Of a DNA stretch of 64,000 bases, positions 24,501 to 32,602 are shown piece after piece. How positions within the stretch are numbered: the stretch's first letter is position 1; every line of letters starts with the position of its first letter. The position numbers were made by a program, and so were the translations under genes. Below the pieces are notes generated by a model. It ran no database searches. It saw nothing but the letters and a program-made list of their open reading frames with translations, and was not told the origin of the DNA. This DNA comes from Xylophilus sp. GW821-FHT01B05 (GTDB lineage Bacteria > Pseudomonadota > Gammaproteobacteria > Burkholderiales > Burkholderiaceae_C): positions 1,860,001 to 1,924,000 of the forward strand of contig CP152408.1 in the NCBI GenBank assembly GCA_038961845.1. The letters are read 5' to 3'.

Positions 24501-25481
24501 ATGAGCCTGCCTTCCAGCGCCCCCGCCGCGCGCCCGCGCCGCGCCATCCTGCGGGAGGTCGGCCTGCGCGACGGCCTGCAAAGCATTGCCCGCGTGGTGC
24601 CGACCGCGCACAAGATCGCCTGGCTGCACGACGCTTACGCGGCCGGCCTGCGCGAGATCGAGGTGGGCTCCTTCGTCCCCGCGCGCCTGTTGCCGCAACT
24701 GGCCGATACCGCCGCCATCCTGGCCGAGGCCCAGACGCTGCCCGGCCTGTTTGCCTCGGTGCTGGTGCCCAACCTGAAGGGGGCAGAGCTGGCCATTGCC
24801 CAGGGTGCCGACGCCATCGTCGTGCCGCTGTCGGCCAGCCATGCCCACAGCCTGGCCAACCTGCGCAAGACGCCGGACGAGGTGATTGCCGAGGTTGGCC
24901 GCATCCGCGCCGCGCGCGACGCTGCGGGCTCCAAAACCCTGATCGATGGCGGCATCGGTACCGCCTTTGGCTGCACGCTGCAAGGCGAGGTGGCGCCGGC
25001 CGAGGTGCTGCGCTGCCTGCAAGGCCTGCTCGACGCCGGCGCCGACCGCGTGAGCCTGGCCGACACCGTGGGCTATGCCAACCCCGGCGCCGTGCGCGAC
25101 CTGTTCGAAGCGGCGCGCCGCATCGCGGGCGAGCGGCTCTGGTGCGCGCACTTCCACGACACGCGCGGCATGGGGCTGGCCAATGCCTATGCGGCGCTGG
25201 AGGTGGGTGTGCAGCGCTTCGACGCCTGCCTGGCCGGCATCGGCGGCTGCCCGCATGCGCCCGGCGCCAGCGGCAACGTCAACACCGAAGACCTGGCCTT
25301 CATGCTGGAGAGCATGGGCGTGGCCACCGGCCTGGACCTGCCCGCGCTGCTGGCGCTGCGCCAGCGCATCGCTGGCTGGCTGGAGGGCGAAACATTGCAG
25401 GGCACACTCTGGCGCGCCGGCTTCCCCAAGACCTTTCTGCCGGCCTCCCACTCTCTGACTGAACCTGCTACCTGCGCATGA
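24501..25481 (+). CDS. Hydroxymethylglutaryl-CoA lyase family protein
   Basis: A 326-residue TIM-barrel DRE-type enzyme. 'ILREVGLRDGLQSI' carries the catalytic Arg/Asp, 'HFHDTRGMG' the metal histidines, and 'GIGGCPHAPGASGNVNTEDL' the HMG-CoA lyase signature with its cysteine. It would split HMG-CoA, or a related 3-hydroxy-3-methyl acyl-CoA such as citramalyl-CoA, to acetyl-CoA and a keto acid. The stop overlaps the start of the CoA-transferase gene (ATGA at 25478-25481), so activation and cleavage of one substrate are probably coupled. It is probably regulated by the divergent LysR. Confidence 0.88.
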   Translation: MSLPSSAPAARPRRAILREVGLRDGLQSIARVVPTAHKIAWLHDAYAAGLREIEVGSFVPARLLPQLADTAAILAEAQTLPGLFASVLVPNLKGAELAIAQGADAIVVPLSASHAHSLANLRKTPDEVIAEVGRIRAARDAAGSKTLIDGGIGTAFGCTLQGEVAPAEVLRCLQGLLDAGADRVSLADTVGYANPGAVRDLFEAARRIAGERLWCAHFHDTRGMGLANAYAALEVGVQRFDACLAGIGGCPHAPGASGNVNTEDLAFMLESMGVATGLDLPALLALRQRIAGWLEGETLQGTLWRAGFPKTFLPASHSLTEPATCA

Positions 25482-26704
25482 CCACCACCACTGCTGCCGC
25501 CGCCCCTTCCGCCTCCCCGCACCGCTTGCCGCTGGAGGGCATACGCGTCGTCGAATTCACCCACATGGTCATGGGCCCGACCTGCGGCATGGTGCTGGCT
25601 GACATGGGGGCAGAGGTCATCAAGGTCGAGCCCATAGACGGCGACCGCACCCGCCACCTGCTGGGCGCGGGCGCGGGCTTCTTCCCCATGTTCAACCGCA
25701 ACAAGAAAAGCATTGCGCTGGACCTGCGCACCCCCGGCGGGCTGGAGGTGGCGCACCGTTTGTGCGGCACGGCCGACGTGGTGGCCGAGAACTTCAAGCC
25801 CGGCACCATGGCCAAGTACGGGCTGGATTACGCCGCCCTGAGCCAGGTCAACCCGCGTGTGGTCTACGTCAGCCACAAGGGCTTTTTGCCCGGCCCGTAT
25901 GAGCACCGCACCGCATTGGATGAGGTGGTGCAGATGATGGGCGGCTTGGCCTACATGACAGGCCGCCCCGGCGACCCGCTGCGCGCGGGCACCAGCGTGA
26001 ACGACATCATGGGCGGCATGTTCGGCGCCATCGGCGCCTTGGGCGCGCTGATGCAGCGCATGACGACCGGCGCAGGGCAAGAGGTGCAGTCCGCGCTGTT
26101 CGAGAACAACGTGTTTCTGGTGGGCCAGCACATGCTGCAGTACGCCATCACCGGCCAGGCGGCCGCGCCCATGCCGGATCGCATCTCGGCCTGGGCCGTG
26201 TATGACGTGTTCACGGTGAAAGACGGTGGCCAGATATTTCTGGCGGCGGTGAGCGACGCGCAATGGGCCATCTTCTGCGACGCCTTTGGCTTTGCCGACT
26301 TGAAGGCCGACCCGGCGCTGGCCACCAACAACCTGCGAGTGCACGCACGTGCCACCTTGCTGCCCACGCTGCGGGCGCGGTTGGCGGCGTTCACGGTAGA
26401 AGAACTATCCGCCACCTTCGAGGCGCGCGGCCTGCCGTTTGCGCCCATCGCCCGGCCAGAAGAGCTGTTTGACGACCCGCACCTGCGCGCCACCGGCGGC
26501 CTGGCCGACATCCGCCTGCCCGACGGCGAGCGCGCCGGCGAAACCGCCCGGGCCGCGCTGCTGCCCTTCAACATGGCCGGCCAGCGCCTGGGCGTGCGCC
26601 TGCAGCCGCCCACGCTGGGCGAGCACACGCAAGAGCTGCTGGCCGGACTGGGCTATGACGCCGCAGGCATCGCCGCGCTGCACGGGAGCGCTGCCGCGGC
26701 GTGA
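25478..26704 (+). CDS. CaiB/BaiF (family III) CoA-transferase
   Basis: A 408-residue family III CoA-transferase: 'LEGIRVVEFTHMVMGPTCGMVLADMGAEVIKVE' at the N-terminus, 'NRNKKSIALDL', and an expected nucleophilic Asp at D148 in 'HRTALDEVVQMMGG'. The C-terminal part has 'ARPEELFDDPHLRATGGLADI'. Its 4-nt overlap with the HMG-CoA lyase-like gene suggests that it makes that enzyme's substrate from a free hydroxy-dicarboxylate, with succinyl- or acetyl-CoA as a typical donor. The substrate is inferred. Confidence 0.87.
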   Translation: MTTTTAAAAPSASPHRLPLEGIRVVEFTHMVMGPTCGMVLADMGAEVIKVEPIDGDRTRHLLGAGAGFFPMFNRNKKSIALDLRTPGGLEVAHRLCGTADVVAENFKPGTMAKYGLDYAALSQVNPRVVYVSHKGFLPGPYEHRTALDEVVQMMGGLAYMTGRPGDPLRAGTSVNDIMGGMFGAIGALGALMQRMTTGAGQEVQSALFENNVFLVGQHMLQYAITGQAAAPMPDRISAWAVYDVFTVKDGGQIFLAAVSDAQWAIFCDAFGFADLKADPALATNNLRVHARATLLPTLRARLAAFTVEELSATFEARGLPFAPIARPEELFDDPHLRATGGLADIRLPDGERAGETARAALLPFNMAGQRLGVRLQPPTLGEHTQELLAGLGYDAAGIAALHGSAAAA

Positions 26705-26730
26705 TCCGGCTTTGTGTCCAAAGATGAAAA

Positions 26731-26796
26731 CCCGTTCGCCTTGAGCCTGTCGAAGGAAGCCTGCAGAAGGGCTTCGACAAGCTCAGCCCGAACGGG
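26731..26796. repeat. Inverted palindromic repeat (TTCGACAAGCTCAG family), copy 2
   Basis: Arms 'cccgttcgccttgagcctgt' and 'gcttcgacaagctcagcccg' form an imperfect inverted repeat, the same family as 8536-8605. It sits between the CoA-transferase and Bug-protein genes of one operon and could form an intercistronic stem-loop. Confidence 0.8.
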
Positions 26797-26840
26797 ATCT
26801 GGTACGCCGCTTTCCCCATAACGATGACGAGACAAACACC

Positions 26841-27827
26841 ATGCGCACCTTCTTCACTCCCACCCTGGGCCGCCGCGCCTTCGCCACCCTGGCTGCCAGC
26901 GCGCTGACGGCGCCCGCTAGCGTGCTGGCGCAGCTTGGCGACAAACCGCTGCGGGTCATCATGCCGCTGTCGGCGGGCTCGGGCGCTGATGGCGCCATGC
27001 GCGCCATCAGCAACAGCGTGTCCAAGGCGCTGGGCCAGCCGGTGGTGATAGAGAACCTGCCCGGCGCCGGCGGCATCACCGGCACCGCGCAGATCGTGCG
27101 CGCGGCCAAGGACGGGCAGACCATAGGCATCGTCTCCAACAACCACGTGGTGAACCCCAGCGTCTACAAGTCCATACCGTTCGACGCCATTGCCGACATC
27201 ACGCCCATCACCGTGATTGGCGCCACGCCCTTCGTGCTGGTGGCCAACCCCTCGCTGTCGGCCAAGAATGTGCAAGAGCTGATCGCGCTGGCCAAGGCCA
27301 AACCCGGCGTACTCAACTACGGTTCATCCGGCAACGGCACCATCCTGCATTTGGGCGCAGAGATGTTCGTGAGCGAGGCCCAGGTCGAGATCAAGCACAT
27401 ACCCTACCGCGGCATGGGCCCGCTGATGAATGACGTGCTGGGCGGCCAGGTACAGCTCGCCGTGGTGGCCGTGGCACCGGCCGCGCCGCACATCAAATCC
27501 GGTGCGCTGCGGGCGCTGGGCGTCACCACCACCACCCGCGTGTCCTCGCTGCCCGATGTGCCCACCATTGCCGAGCAGGGCCTGCCGCACTACGCCCTGG
27601 AAGGCTGGATCGCCGCCATCGGCCCGGCCGGCCTGTCGCAGGCCGAGGTCACGCGCCTGTACGAAGGCTTCAAGGCCGCCGTGGCCATGCCCGAGGCGCG
27701 CGACGCGCTGATCGCCCAGGGCTACACCATCAAGGCCACGCCGCCCGAGGCCACTGCGGCCTTCTTCCGCAGCGAGCTGGCGCGCATGGCGCAGGTGGTG
27801 AAGAACGCGAATGTGAAGATGGATTGA
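26841..27827 (+). CDS. Bug/TctC-family periplasmic solute-binding protein
   Basis: A 328-residue Bug-family binding protein. The leader contains 'GRRAFATLAASALTAPASVLA|QLG', an RR-containing n-region that resembles a weak Tat signal. Mature motifs are 'LRVIMPLSAGSGADGAMRAIS', 'IENLPGAGGITGTAQIVRAAKDGQT' and 'LPDVPTIAEQGLPHYALEGW'. It is the third gene after the HMG-CoA lyase-like and CoA-transferase genes, so its ligand is probably the acid they process. No TctA/TctB permease genes are close by. The gene ends 18 nt before the convergent tail of the IS-broken membrane-protein gene. Confidence 0.9.
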   Translation: MRTFFTPTLGRRAFATLAASALTAPASVLAQLGDKPLRVIMPLSAGSGADGAMRAISNSVSKALGQPVVIENLPGAGGITGTAQIVRAAKDGQTIGIVSNNHVVNPSVYKSIPFDAIADITPITVIGATPFVLVANPSLSAKNVQELIALAKAKPGVLNYGSSGNGTILHLGAEMFVSEAQVEIKHIPYRGMGPLMNDVLGGQVQLAVVAVAPAAPHIKSGALRALGVTTTTRVSSLPDVPTIAEQGLPHYALEGWIAAIGPAGLSQAEVTRLYEGFKAAVAMPEARDALIAQGYTIKATPPEATAAFFRSELARMAQVVKNANVKMD

Positions 27828-27845
27828 GCGGGGTTTGCGGCGGCC

Positions 27846-27896
27846 TCAGGCCGCGCTTCTGCGCTCGCGCCGGACTATCCGCCCATGCAAGAGAAG
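27846..27896 (-). pseudogene. Severed 3' end of the membrane-protein gene broken by the IS element
   Basis: Read leftward from the IS, these 51 nt encode 'LLLHGRIVRRERRSAA' and a stop. Joined to codon 119 of the fragment at 29089-29445 (taking one copy of the CAAG duplication), they restore an uninterrupted 135-residue frame whose last helix becomes 'IVIFIDVILLLLHGRIVRR'. The hydrophobic continuation followed by a basic tail supports this as the original C-terminus. Confidence 0.8.
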
Positions 27897-27900
27897 CAAG

Positions 27901-29088
27901 GGATGTCCTGCAAAACACGATTTGCAATGTGACATCCCCTACGCGTGATCTCAATCGTGGATTCCAGGGGCGCATGCCCCTCTCAGAAGGGTCTGCCGCC
28001 TGCTTTCCGGTGCATCCAGGGCCTTTTTGACCCTCCCCCGCACCACACAGGCGCACCGATCCCCTCAATCCTTCACCCCATCAGCCGGTAGCGCGCCATC
28101 CACAGGTTGGACAGGGCGAACAGCGTGTGCAACTGCTGCGTGTTTTTCTTCAGCCCCCGGTAGCGCACCTTGGTGTAGGCGAACTGGCGCTTGATGACCC
28201 GGAACGGGTGTTCCACCTTGGCGCGGATGCCGGCCTTGAGCTTTTCGAGCTGGTGGACCAGTACATCGGATACCTTGTCTTTGCTCAGCTTCTTGCGCTT
28301 GCCTGGCTTCATGGCGATGTGCCAGGTGACGCTGTCCTTGGCATCCGGGCGCTTGCCGATCCCCTGGTAGCCAGCGTCCCCGAAGGCGTCTGTTTCCTGT
28401 CCGTGCAGCAGGCTGTTGCCTTCGGTGACGTCGCCCACGTGGCCGGAGCTGCCGCGCACGGTGTGGACCAGGCCAGAGTCTGCATCTACCCCGATGTGGG
28501 CCTTCATACCGAAGTGCCACTGATTTCCCTTCTTGCTCGAGTGCATCTCGGGGTCGCGTGCTTTGTCTTTGTTCTTGGTGGAGCTGGGGGCTGGGATCAG
28601 CGTGGCGTCGACGGCCGTGCCTTCCTTGAGCAACAGGCCTTTGCTCTCCAGCAGGGTGTTGACGGTGATCAGGATCTGTTCGGCCAGCTTGTGGCGCTCC
28701 AGCCGGTGGCGAAAGCGCAGGATGGTGCTTTCATCGGGCAGGCGACCATGGGCGTCCAGGCCCGCGAACTCTCGGTACAGGGGGATATCGAAGAGGGCCT
28801 CTTCCATCGCCTGGTCCGACAGGCTGAACCATTGCTGGATGAAGTGCAGCCGCAGCATGGTCTCCAAGGCAAAGGGCGGGCGGCCTGTGCGTCCTTCGCT
28901 GTAGTACGGGGCGATGAGATCGACCAAGGACGCCCACGGCACCACCTGGTCCATCTCCTGCAGGAACACCTGCTTGCGGGTCTTCTTCGTGCTCAGGTTC
29001 AGGTCCAGGCCGGCTTGCTTCATGGGCGCCGAGCATGCCTGAACAAACGGGCGCATCCAGATGCGCGGGGGAGTTTTGCAGGATGTCC
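27901..29088 (-). mobile_element. Complete IS5-family insertion sequence (1188 bp) with 4-bp target duplication
   Basis: The left end reads GGATGTCCTGCAAAACAC and the right end, read inward, GGACATCCTGCAAAACTC: imperfect 18-bp terminal inverted repeats. Both are flanked by CAAG (27897-27900 and 29089-29092), the 4-bp duplication expected of the IS5 family. The element holds one transposase gene (28073-29023, minus) and about 170 bp of non-coding DNA at the left end. Intact ends, duplication and reading frame indicate a fairly recent, potentially active insertion. Confidence 0.92.
28073..29023 (-). CDS. IS5-family DDE transposase
   Basis: A 316-residue transposase. It begins 'MKQAGLDLNLSTKKTRK', the usual N-terminus of this IS5 subgroup, so I use ATG 29023 instead of the frame start 29056. 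DDE-type motifs are visible: Asp in 'GTAVDATLIPAPSS', Asp in 'DAFGDAGYQGIGKR', Glu in 'AKVEHPFRVIKRQF', with the 'Y..R.KG..KN' region after it. 'APYYSEGRTGRPPFALETMLRLHF' is the conserved N-terminal domain. The frame is intact, with no internal stop. Confidence 0.93.
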   Translation of the reverse strand: MKQAGLDLNLSTKKTRKQVFLQEMDQVVPWASLVDLIAPYYSEGRTGRPPFALETMLRLHFIQQWFSLSDQAMEEALFDIPLYREFAGLDAHGRLPDESTILRFRHRLERHKLAEQILITVNTLLESKGLLLKEGTAVDATLIPAPSSTKNKDKARDPEMHSSKKGNQWHFGMKAHIGVDADSGLVHTVRGSSGHVGDVTEGNSLLHGQETDAFGDAGYQGIGKRPDAKDSVTWHIAMKPGKRKKLSKDKVSDVLVHQLEKLKAGIRAKVEHPFRVIKRQFAYTKVRYRGLKKNTQQLHTLFALSNLWMARYRLMG

Positions 29089-29445
29089 CAAGATCACGTC
29101 GATGAATATGACGATGAGCGACTTGACGACCGACTGAAGGTTGTCGCGGCGCTCGCTTGAGAGTGCCCTGTCGTACGCTGCCTCACGCTGCTTCGTCAGC
29201 GCTGCTTCATTCGGACGTTCCTTGGGCGTGTCATCGGTGCCCCGGCGAGAGGGGGCAGGGCCGCTGTGCACATTCCAGAACGCGTCGTTCGTTTGGTACT
29301 GCGCATAGGTGAACGATGACATCGTGAAGCTGGGGCTGGCAATCCCGACCAGTCCATAAGCCGCAAGGCCGAAGGCGATCGCGAAGCAGATCACCGTCAC
29401 AAAACAGACGAGGAGCGCGTAGATCTCAAGAGCGGTTTTTTTCAT
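29020..29445 (-). pseudogene. Small membrane-protein gene truncated at its 3' end by the IS5-family element
   Basis: The intact part (29089-29445) encodes 119 residues: an N-terminal helix 'LEIYALLVCFVTVICFAIAFGLAAYGLVGI', a periplasmic-type middle with a conserved-looking 'YDRALSSERRDNLQSVVKSLIV', and the start of a second helix. Translation now runs 23 codons into the IS ('GHPAKLPRASGCARLF...') before a stop at 29020. The lost native end lies at 27846-27896. I do not recognise the family; two-helix proteins of this shape are found beside other small membrane genes. ATG 29445 ('MKKTALEIY') is chosen over the frame start at 29466. Confidence 0.8.
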
Positions 29446-29514
29446 GGCTAGTCCGGGGTGACTCAAGGTTTGATGGAGGCGGCCAGCCTTGGGTGGGGCC
29501 GCTCGATGAAAAAC

Positions 29515-29943
29515 TCAGGCGCCCACGCGCCAGAACCTGAACCGCGCCTGCCGCGCAACGCACCAGCATGCCGCAATGGCCAGCAGCACGCCCGTGACCG
29601 CCTCGAAGCCTATGGTCAGGTTCATGGCAAGGCTGTGCTCTGAACACAGCGCCAGCGCGTAGTGGCCCAGCCCATCAAGACCGAATGCGCCATAGGCGGC
29701 AAGGGATGCGGCGGCAGCCATGCGCCAACCTACTGCGGCGAGGGCGATGCCAACGACTCCGAAGCCGCTAATCGCCAGCCACACAAGGTAGACCTGCTCT
29801 CTCGTGAGCCAGCCCGGCATGTTGGGGTAGAACGCGATGTATTCGGCGTTGTGGGCGAAGTGAATCAGGCTGGCAATGCAGTACAGCGCTGCAAGTGCCC
29901 ACAGGCCTTTGGGCAGATGCGGTGAGATGGGCGAGGGGTTCAT
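29515..29943 (-). CDS. Hypothetical four-helix membrane protein
   Basis: A 142-residue integral membrane protein; ATG 29943 ('MNPSPISPHLPKGLWALAAL') is preferred to the longer frame. Helices fall around 13-30, 48-69 ('VYLVWLAISGFGVVGIALAA'), 75-95 and 110-130. 'LIHFAHNAEYIAFYPNMPGW' between helices 1 and 2 is distinctive (an H-x-x-H-N-A-E-Y motif that could bind metal or a cofactor), and 'GLDGLGHYALA' adds another His. The family is unknown to me. It lies 70 nt upstream of the IS-broken gene in the same direction. Confidence 0.6.
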   Translation of the reverse strand: MNPSPISPHLPKGLWALAALYCIASLIHFAHNAEYIAFYPNMPGWLTREQVYLVWLAISGFGVVGIALAAVGWRMAAAASLAAYGAFGLDGLGHYALALCSEHSLAMNLTIGFEAVTGVLLAIAACWCVARQARFRFWRVGA

Positions 29944-30004
29944 TTCTGGCGTCCAGGATCGCAAGGCAATTGCGGCGCGGCTGCTGGCAGGAGGCGTGCG
30001 CCCC

Positions 30005-30466
30005 TCATACGTCATGCCCGTAGATGATGAACCCCGCATGCTTGGCCACCTTGTCGTAAAGCATGCGGCCAGCAGCGTTCGTCTCGTGGGTTTGCCAATA
30101 GACCCGCTTGATTCCTGCCGCCTTTGCTGCCTGGTACACGCCCTCGATCAGCGATCGACCAACTCCACGGCCCCGTGCATCGGGCGCGGTGAACAGGTCT
30201 TGCAAATAGCAGGTGAGCTCGATCCGCGTGGTGCTGCGGTGGAACAGGTAGTGCGTGAGCCCTAGCAACTGGCCATCTGACTCGGCCACCAGCGCGAAGA
30301 CGGGTTCATTCGGGTCGAAGAAGCGCGTCCATGTTGCCGCTGTGATCTCTGCTGCCAAGGCGGTATCGCCCTCGCGGCCATAAAAGGCGTTGTAGCCATC
30401 CCAGAGCGGTTGCCAGGCATGGAGGTCAGTTGGCTGGATGGGGCGTATTACTACAGGGCTGGGCAT
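30005..30466 (-). CDS. GNAT-family N-acetyltransferase
   Basis: A 153-residue GNAT acetyltransferase that would transfer acetyl from acetyl-CoA to an amine. It has the classical order: 'VIRPIQPTDLHAWQPLWDGY' (strand 1/helix 1), 'FALVAESDGQLLGLTHYLFH' (strands 2-3), 'CYLQDLFTAPDARGRGVGRSLIEGV' with the acetyl-CoA loop R-G-R-G-V-G, and 'VYWQTHETNAAGRMLYDKVAKHAGFIIY' (motif B). The 'L.DLFv....RG.GvG..L' style matches GNATs annotated as acting on small amines. The substrate is unknown. It stands alone, 61 nt upstream of the membrane-protein gene. Confidence 0.85.
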   Translation of the reverse strand: MPSPVVIRPIQPTDLHAWQPLWDGYNAFYGREGDTALAAEITAATWTRFFDPNEPVFALVAESDGQLLGLTHYLFHRSTTRIELTCYLQDLFTAPDARGRGVGRSLIEGVYQAAKAAGIKRVYWQTHETNAAGRMLYDKVAKHAGFIIYGHDV

Positions 30467-30503
30467 GGTGATTGGAGCTTGTGGTTTTGGCTTGGGCCGG
30501 ATA

Positions 30504-30869
30504 TCAGGATAGACGTTTTCTTAATGCCAAAAGTTGCCCGCAATGGCCGCCCACGACGGCTAGTGAAATAAACATTATGTAGAAGCCTATTGGGAATCCA
30601 TAGTTAACCAAGGACAACAGGAGCATGGGTATACCGGATAAAAGGATTCCATAAAATGCGCCATTCTTTCTTGCTACATATCCTGCAGAAAAAGATGGGC
30701 AGAAAAGCATAAGGACTGCGAACAAGGAATAAATATCTATCCCAAGTCTCCCCTGGCTTTTGAGTGGCAGGAGCGCAAAGAAAAACTGCGATAACGCAAG
30801 GCAGGCAATAAAAGTGACAGCTGCTACCGATAAGCCGATGATCAGGGGCTGCAAGAAACGGAACCACAT
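30504..30869 (-). CDS. Hypothetical membrane protein in a low-GC patch
   Basis: A 121-residue membrane protein with four predicted helices (about 7-32, 47-66, 72-90, 94-112): 'IGLSVAAVTFIACLALSQFF', 'SLFAVLMLFCPSFSAGYVA', 'GILLSGIPMLLLSLVNYG', 'GFYIMFISLAVVGG'. No family is recognised. Base composition is clearly lower in GC than the window (many ATA, TTA and AAA triplets), with codon use to match, which points to recent acquisition. It has no operon partner: the GNAT gene is 37 nt downstream, but with normal composition. Confidence 0.55.
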   Translation of the reverse strand: MWFRFLQPLIIGLSVAAVTFIACLALSQFFFALLPLKSQGRLGIDIYSLFAVLMLFCPSFSAGYVARKNGAFYGILLSGIPMLLLSLVNYGFPIGFYIMFISLAVVGGHCGQLLALRKRLS

Positions 30870-31078
30870 GGTTGGTGCATCCTTGTGTTTTTGTTAAGCG
30901 ATCATTTTGCCAAAAGCTTCATAGGTATTGGCGTTTTGTTTGAAGTGAGCAATGGCTTACGAAGAGTCGATGGATAGGCTAATACGGTTTGCACAAGCTA
31001 CAGGAAATTCCCGGAGCATTGCCGTCCAGGAAAATCAAATGTGGGCCGACCGCAGGTCCTGAACCCGGTGCCGCATAA
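30870..31078. other. Gene-free AT-richer spacer
   Basis: No coding frame, hairpin or repeat was recognised between the low-GC membrane gene and the deleted IS. Composition is AT-richer than average, like the neighbouring gene, so the two may have arrived together. Confidence 0.4.
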
Positions 31079-31600
31079 CAGGCTGCTGAAATACCTCCGC
31101 GTTGTTCCAAGCAGGCCCCGGTGGGGCCGTATGCTGACATCTATTCCTTGAGCGATCCAAAGTCCACACCATGCGCGGAGCCGACACCTTCACCGAAAGC
31201 CTGTTCACCCTGCGCAAGCGGGGCGTCGCTCGGCGGTGCCGGACACGATTGCCGCCAGTGCGGGGTATGCCATCTCGGCGCAGAAGAGAAAACTCATCGA
31301 GCAAGGCTTTGGCTGGGCCAAGACGGTGGGACGCATTCGCCAAGTCATGGTGCGTGGACTCCAGCGCGTGGATCAGATTTTTGTGCTGACGATGGCCGCC
31401 TACAACCTCACACGCATGCGCAGGCTGGGACAAATCCGCCTGCAAACAGCGTGAGAGATGAAAAGCGCGGGGAAACGGGCTCAAAACGATGAAATCAGCC
31501 TCGAAGAGAGCCAGGAGTTCACGATGCGAAAGGGCGAGATGACAATTCAAACAGCCCGAGCGATGCGCCACGCATTCGCGTTGGGTATTTCAGCAGCCTG
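31079..31600 (+). mobile_element. Internally deleted, non-autonomous IS (522 bp) with intact ends
   Basis: The left end CAGGCTGCTGAAATACC (31079-31095) and the inverted right end (31584-31600) match over 17 bp, with partial similarity beyond. Between them are the first codons and the last third of an IS5-type transposase, joined by a deletion. Direct flanking repeats are uncertain (TAA lies close to both ends). With intact ends but no full transposase, it could be mobilised only in trans by a related full-length element; none is in this window. Confidence 0.8.
31171..31454 (+). pseudogene. Transposase remnant: N-terminal codons fused out of frame to the C-terminal third
   Basis: 31171-31220 encodes 'MRGADTFTESLFTLRK', the conserved start of a well-known IS5-type transposase group. 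From 31221 another frame reads 'GRRSAVPDTIAASAGYAISA', then 'EQGFGWAKTVGRIRQVMVRG' and 'FVLTMAAYNLTRMRRLGQIR', the conserved C-terminus of the same protein. The middle (catalytic DD part) is missing, so the deletion joint falls at about 31220 and also shifts the frame. Confidence 0.85.
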
Positions 31601-31637
31601 GTAAGCGTTGGAAGCGCCAGTTGAGCGTTCGAGAAGG

Positions 31638-31664
31638 CGAAAAAAAGCCCGCTCACAGCGGGCT
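31638..31664 (-). terminator. Rho-independent terminator of the IPTL-CTERM gene
   Basis: Read on the minus strand: AGCCCGCT-gtg-AGCGGGCT followed by seven Ts. It lies 24 nt after the stop of the gene ending at 31688. Confidence 0.9.
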
Positions 31665-31687
31665 CGAAAAATCAAAAGAACGGGCGA

Positions 31688-32590
31688 TCAACTGCGCTTT
31701 CGAGCGTACACAGCACCGAACATCGCCATCAGCAAAGACAAGATGATCAGGCCCCATTCGCTGAGCGTAGGAATACTGTTGTTCGACGCGGTTACAGGCG
31801 GCGGGGCGTTGGTGCCTGCCAAGGCATTGCCCGTGTAAGTGCCCGGCGTACTGGCGACGAAGAAGTTCGGGGGAACCGCTTGATCGCCCCAGTTGTAAGT
31901 GGCAAAGCTGACACGGTAGGTGCCGGTTGTGGCGATATTGAAGGTAGTCGTCAGCCAAGGTGTAACTCCCATGGCCGGATCGTAGTTATAAGCCACGTAG
32001 GTATTTGGCGATGGCCCGGTCGTGTCACCCGGGCCACCTGCCCGGGCCAGCGACTCAATGTATTGCATGCCGCTTCCGGAAATAGAAAACAGGGCACCGT
32101 CGTTGAAGCCGGGATCGGTGACATTCAGAGCCCATGCAAAAGAATACGTCCCGGCGTTCAAAGTCATGGTCTGCGACAAAACCGAGAAGTTGGTGACGCT
32201 GCCGGAAAAATTCGGGTTGTGATTGAGAAGCGCATCTACGGTTCCGCTGGTTAGTGCAAGCGCAGCGTCTGCGGCAGCAGCACCATTCACAGTGCTGGAC
32301 ACTGGCACCAGCCGGTACATGCCAGAGCCGCTTGGCGCTTGCAGTGTGAACGGCGTGCCCTTACTCGTCGTCGTGAACGGCGTCGTCTGGTAAGTCACGT
32401 TCGCCCCTGTGCCTGTCCAGCCGGTGGAGAAGTCGAACGTTGTCTGCGCATAGGCTGCCCAAGGAAGCGCGCCGAGCGCGGCCAAGCACAAGGAAATAAG
32501 ACCGATCGCGCGAGACCGTCCGCGCGCCGCTCGCATCTGGGTAGGTGTACCCGCTGGCAACATTGGGGGAGAGCAGGAACTGATATTCAT
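31688..32590 (-). CDS. IPTL-CTERM surface/exported protein
   Basis: A 300-residue exported protein. After a long n-region, the signal peptide 'GLISLCLAALGALPWAAYAQ' is followed by a low-cysteine beta-rich domain ('TFDFSTGWTGTGANVTYQTT', many Thr, Ser, Asn and Gly), then a short Pro linker and the C-terminal sorting signal IPTLSEWGLIILSLLMAMFG with a basic end (YARKRS). IPTL-CTERM is a cousin of PEP-CTERM: such tails are thought to be cut by an archaeo/exosortase-type protease, usually encoded elsewhere; none is seen here. I use ATG 32590, with GGGA 6 nt upstream; ATG 32602 is 4 codons earlier. Function unknown, possibly cell-surface or matrix. Confidence 0.82.
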   Translation of the reverse strand: MNISSCSPPMLPAGTPTQMRAARGRSRAIGLISLCLAALGALPWAAYAQTTFDFSTGWTGTGANVTYQTTPFTTTSKGTPFTLQAPSGSGMYRLVPVSSTVNGAAAADAALALTSGTVDALLNHNPNFSGSVTNFSVLSQTMTLNAGTYSFAWALNVTDPGFNDGALFSISGSGMQYIESLARAGGPGDTTGPSPNTYVAYNYDPAMGVTPWLTTTFNIATTGTYRVSFATYNWGDQAVPPNFFVASTPGTYTGNALAGTNAPPPVTASNNSIPTLSEWGLIILSLLMAMFGAVYARKRS

Positions 32591-32602
32591 AAAATTTCCC
32601 AT

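Noticed and set aside
31035..31571. A 178-codon minus-strand frame over the deleted IS
   Set aside because: The plus strand holds recognisable transposase ends; the minus product has no pattern.
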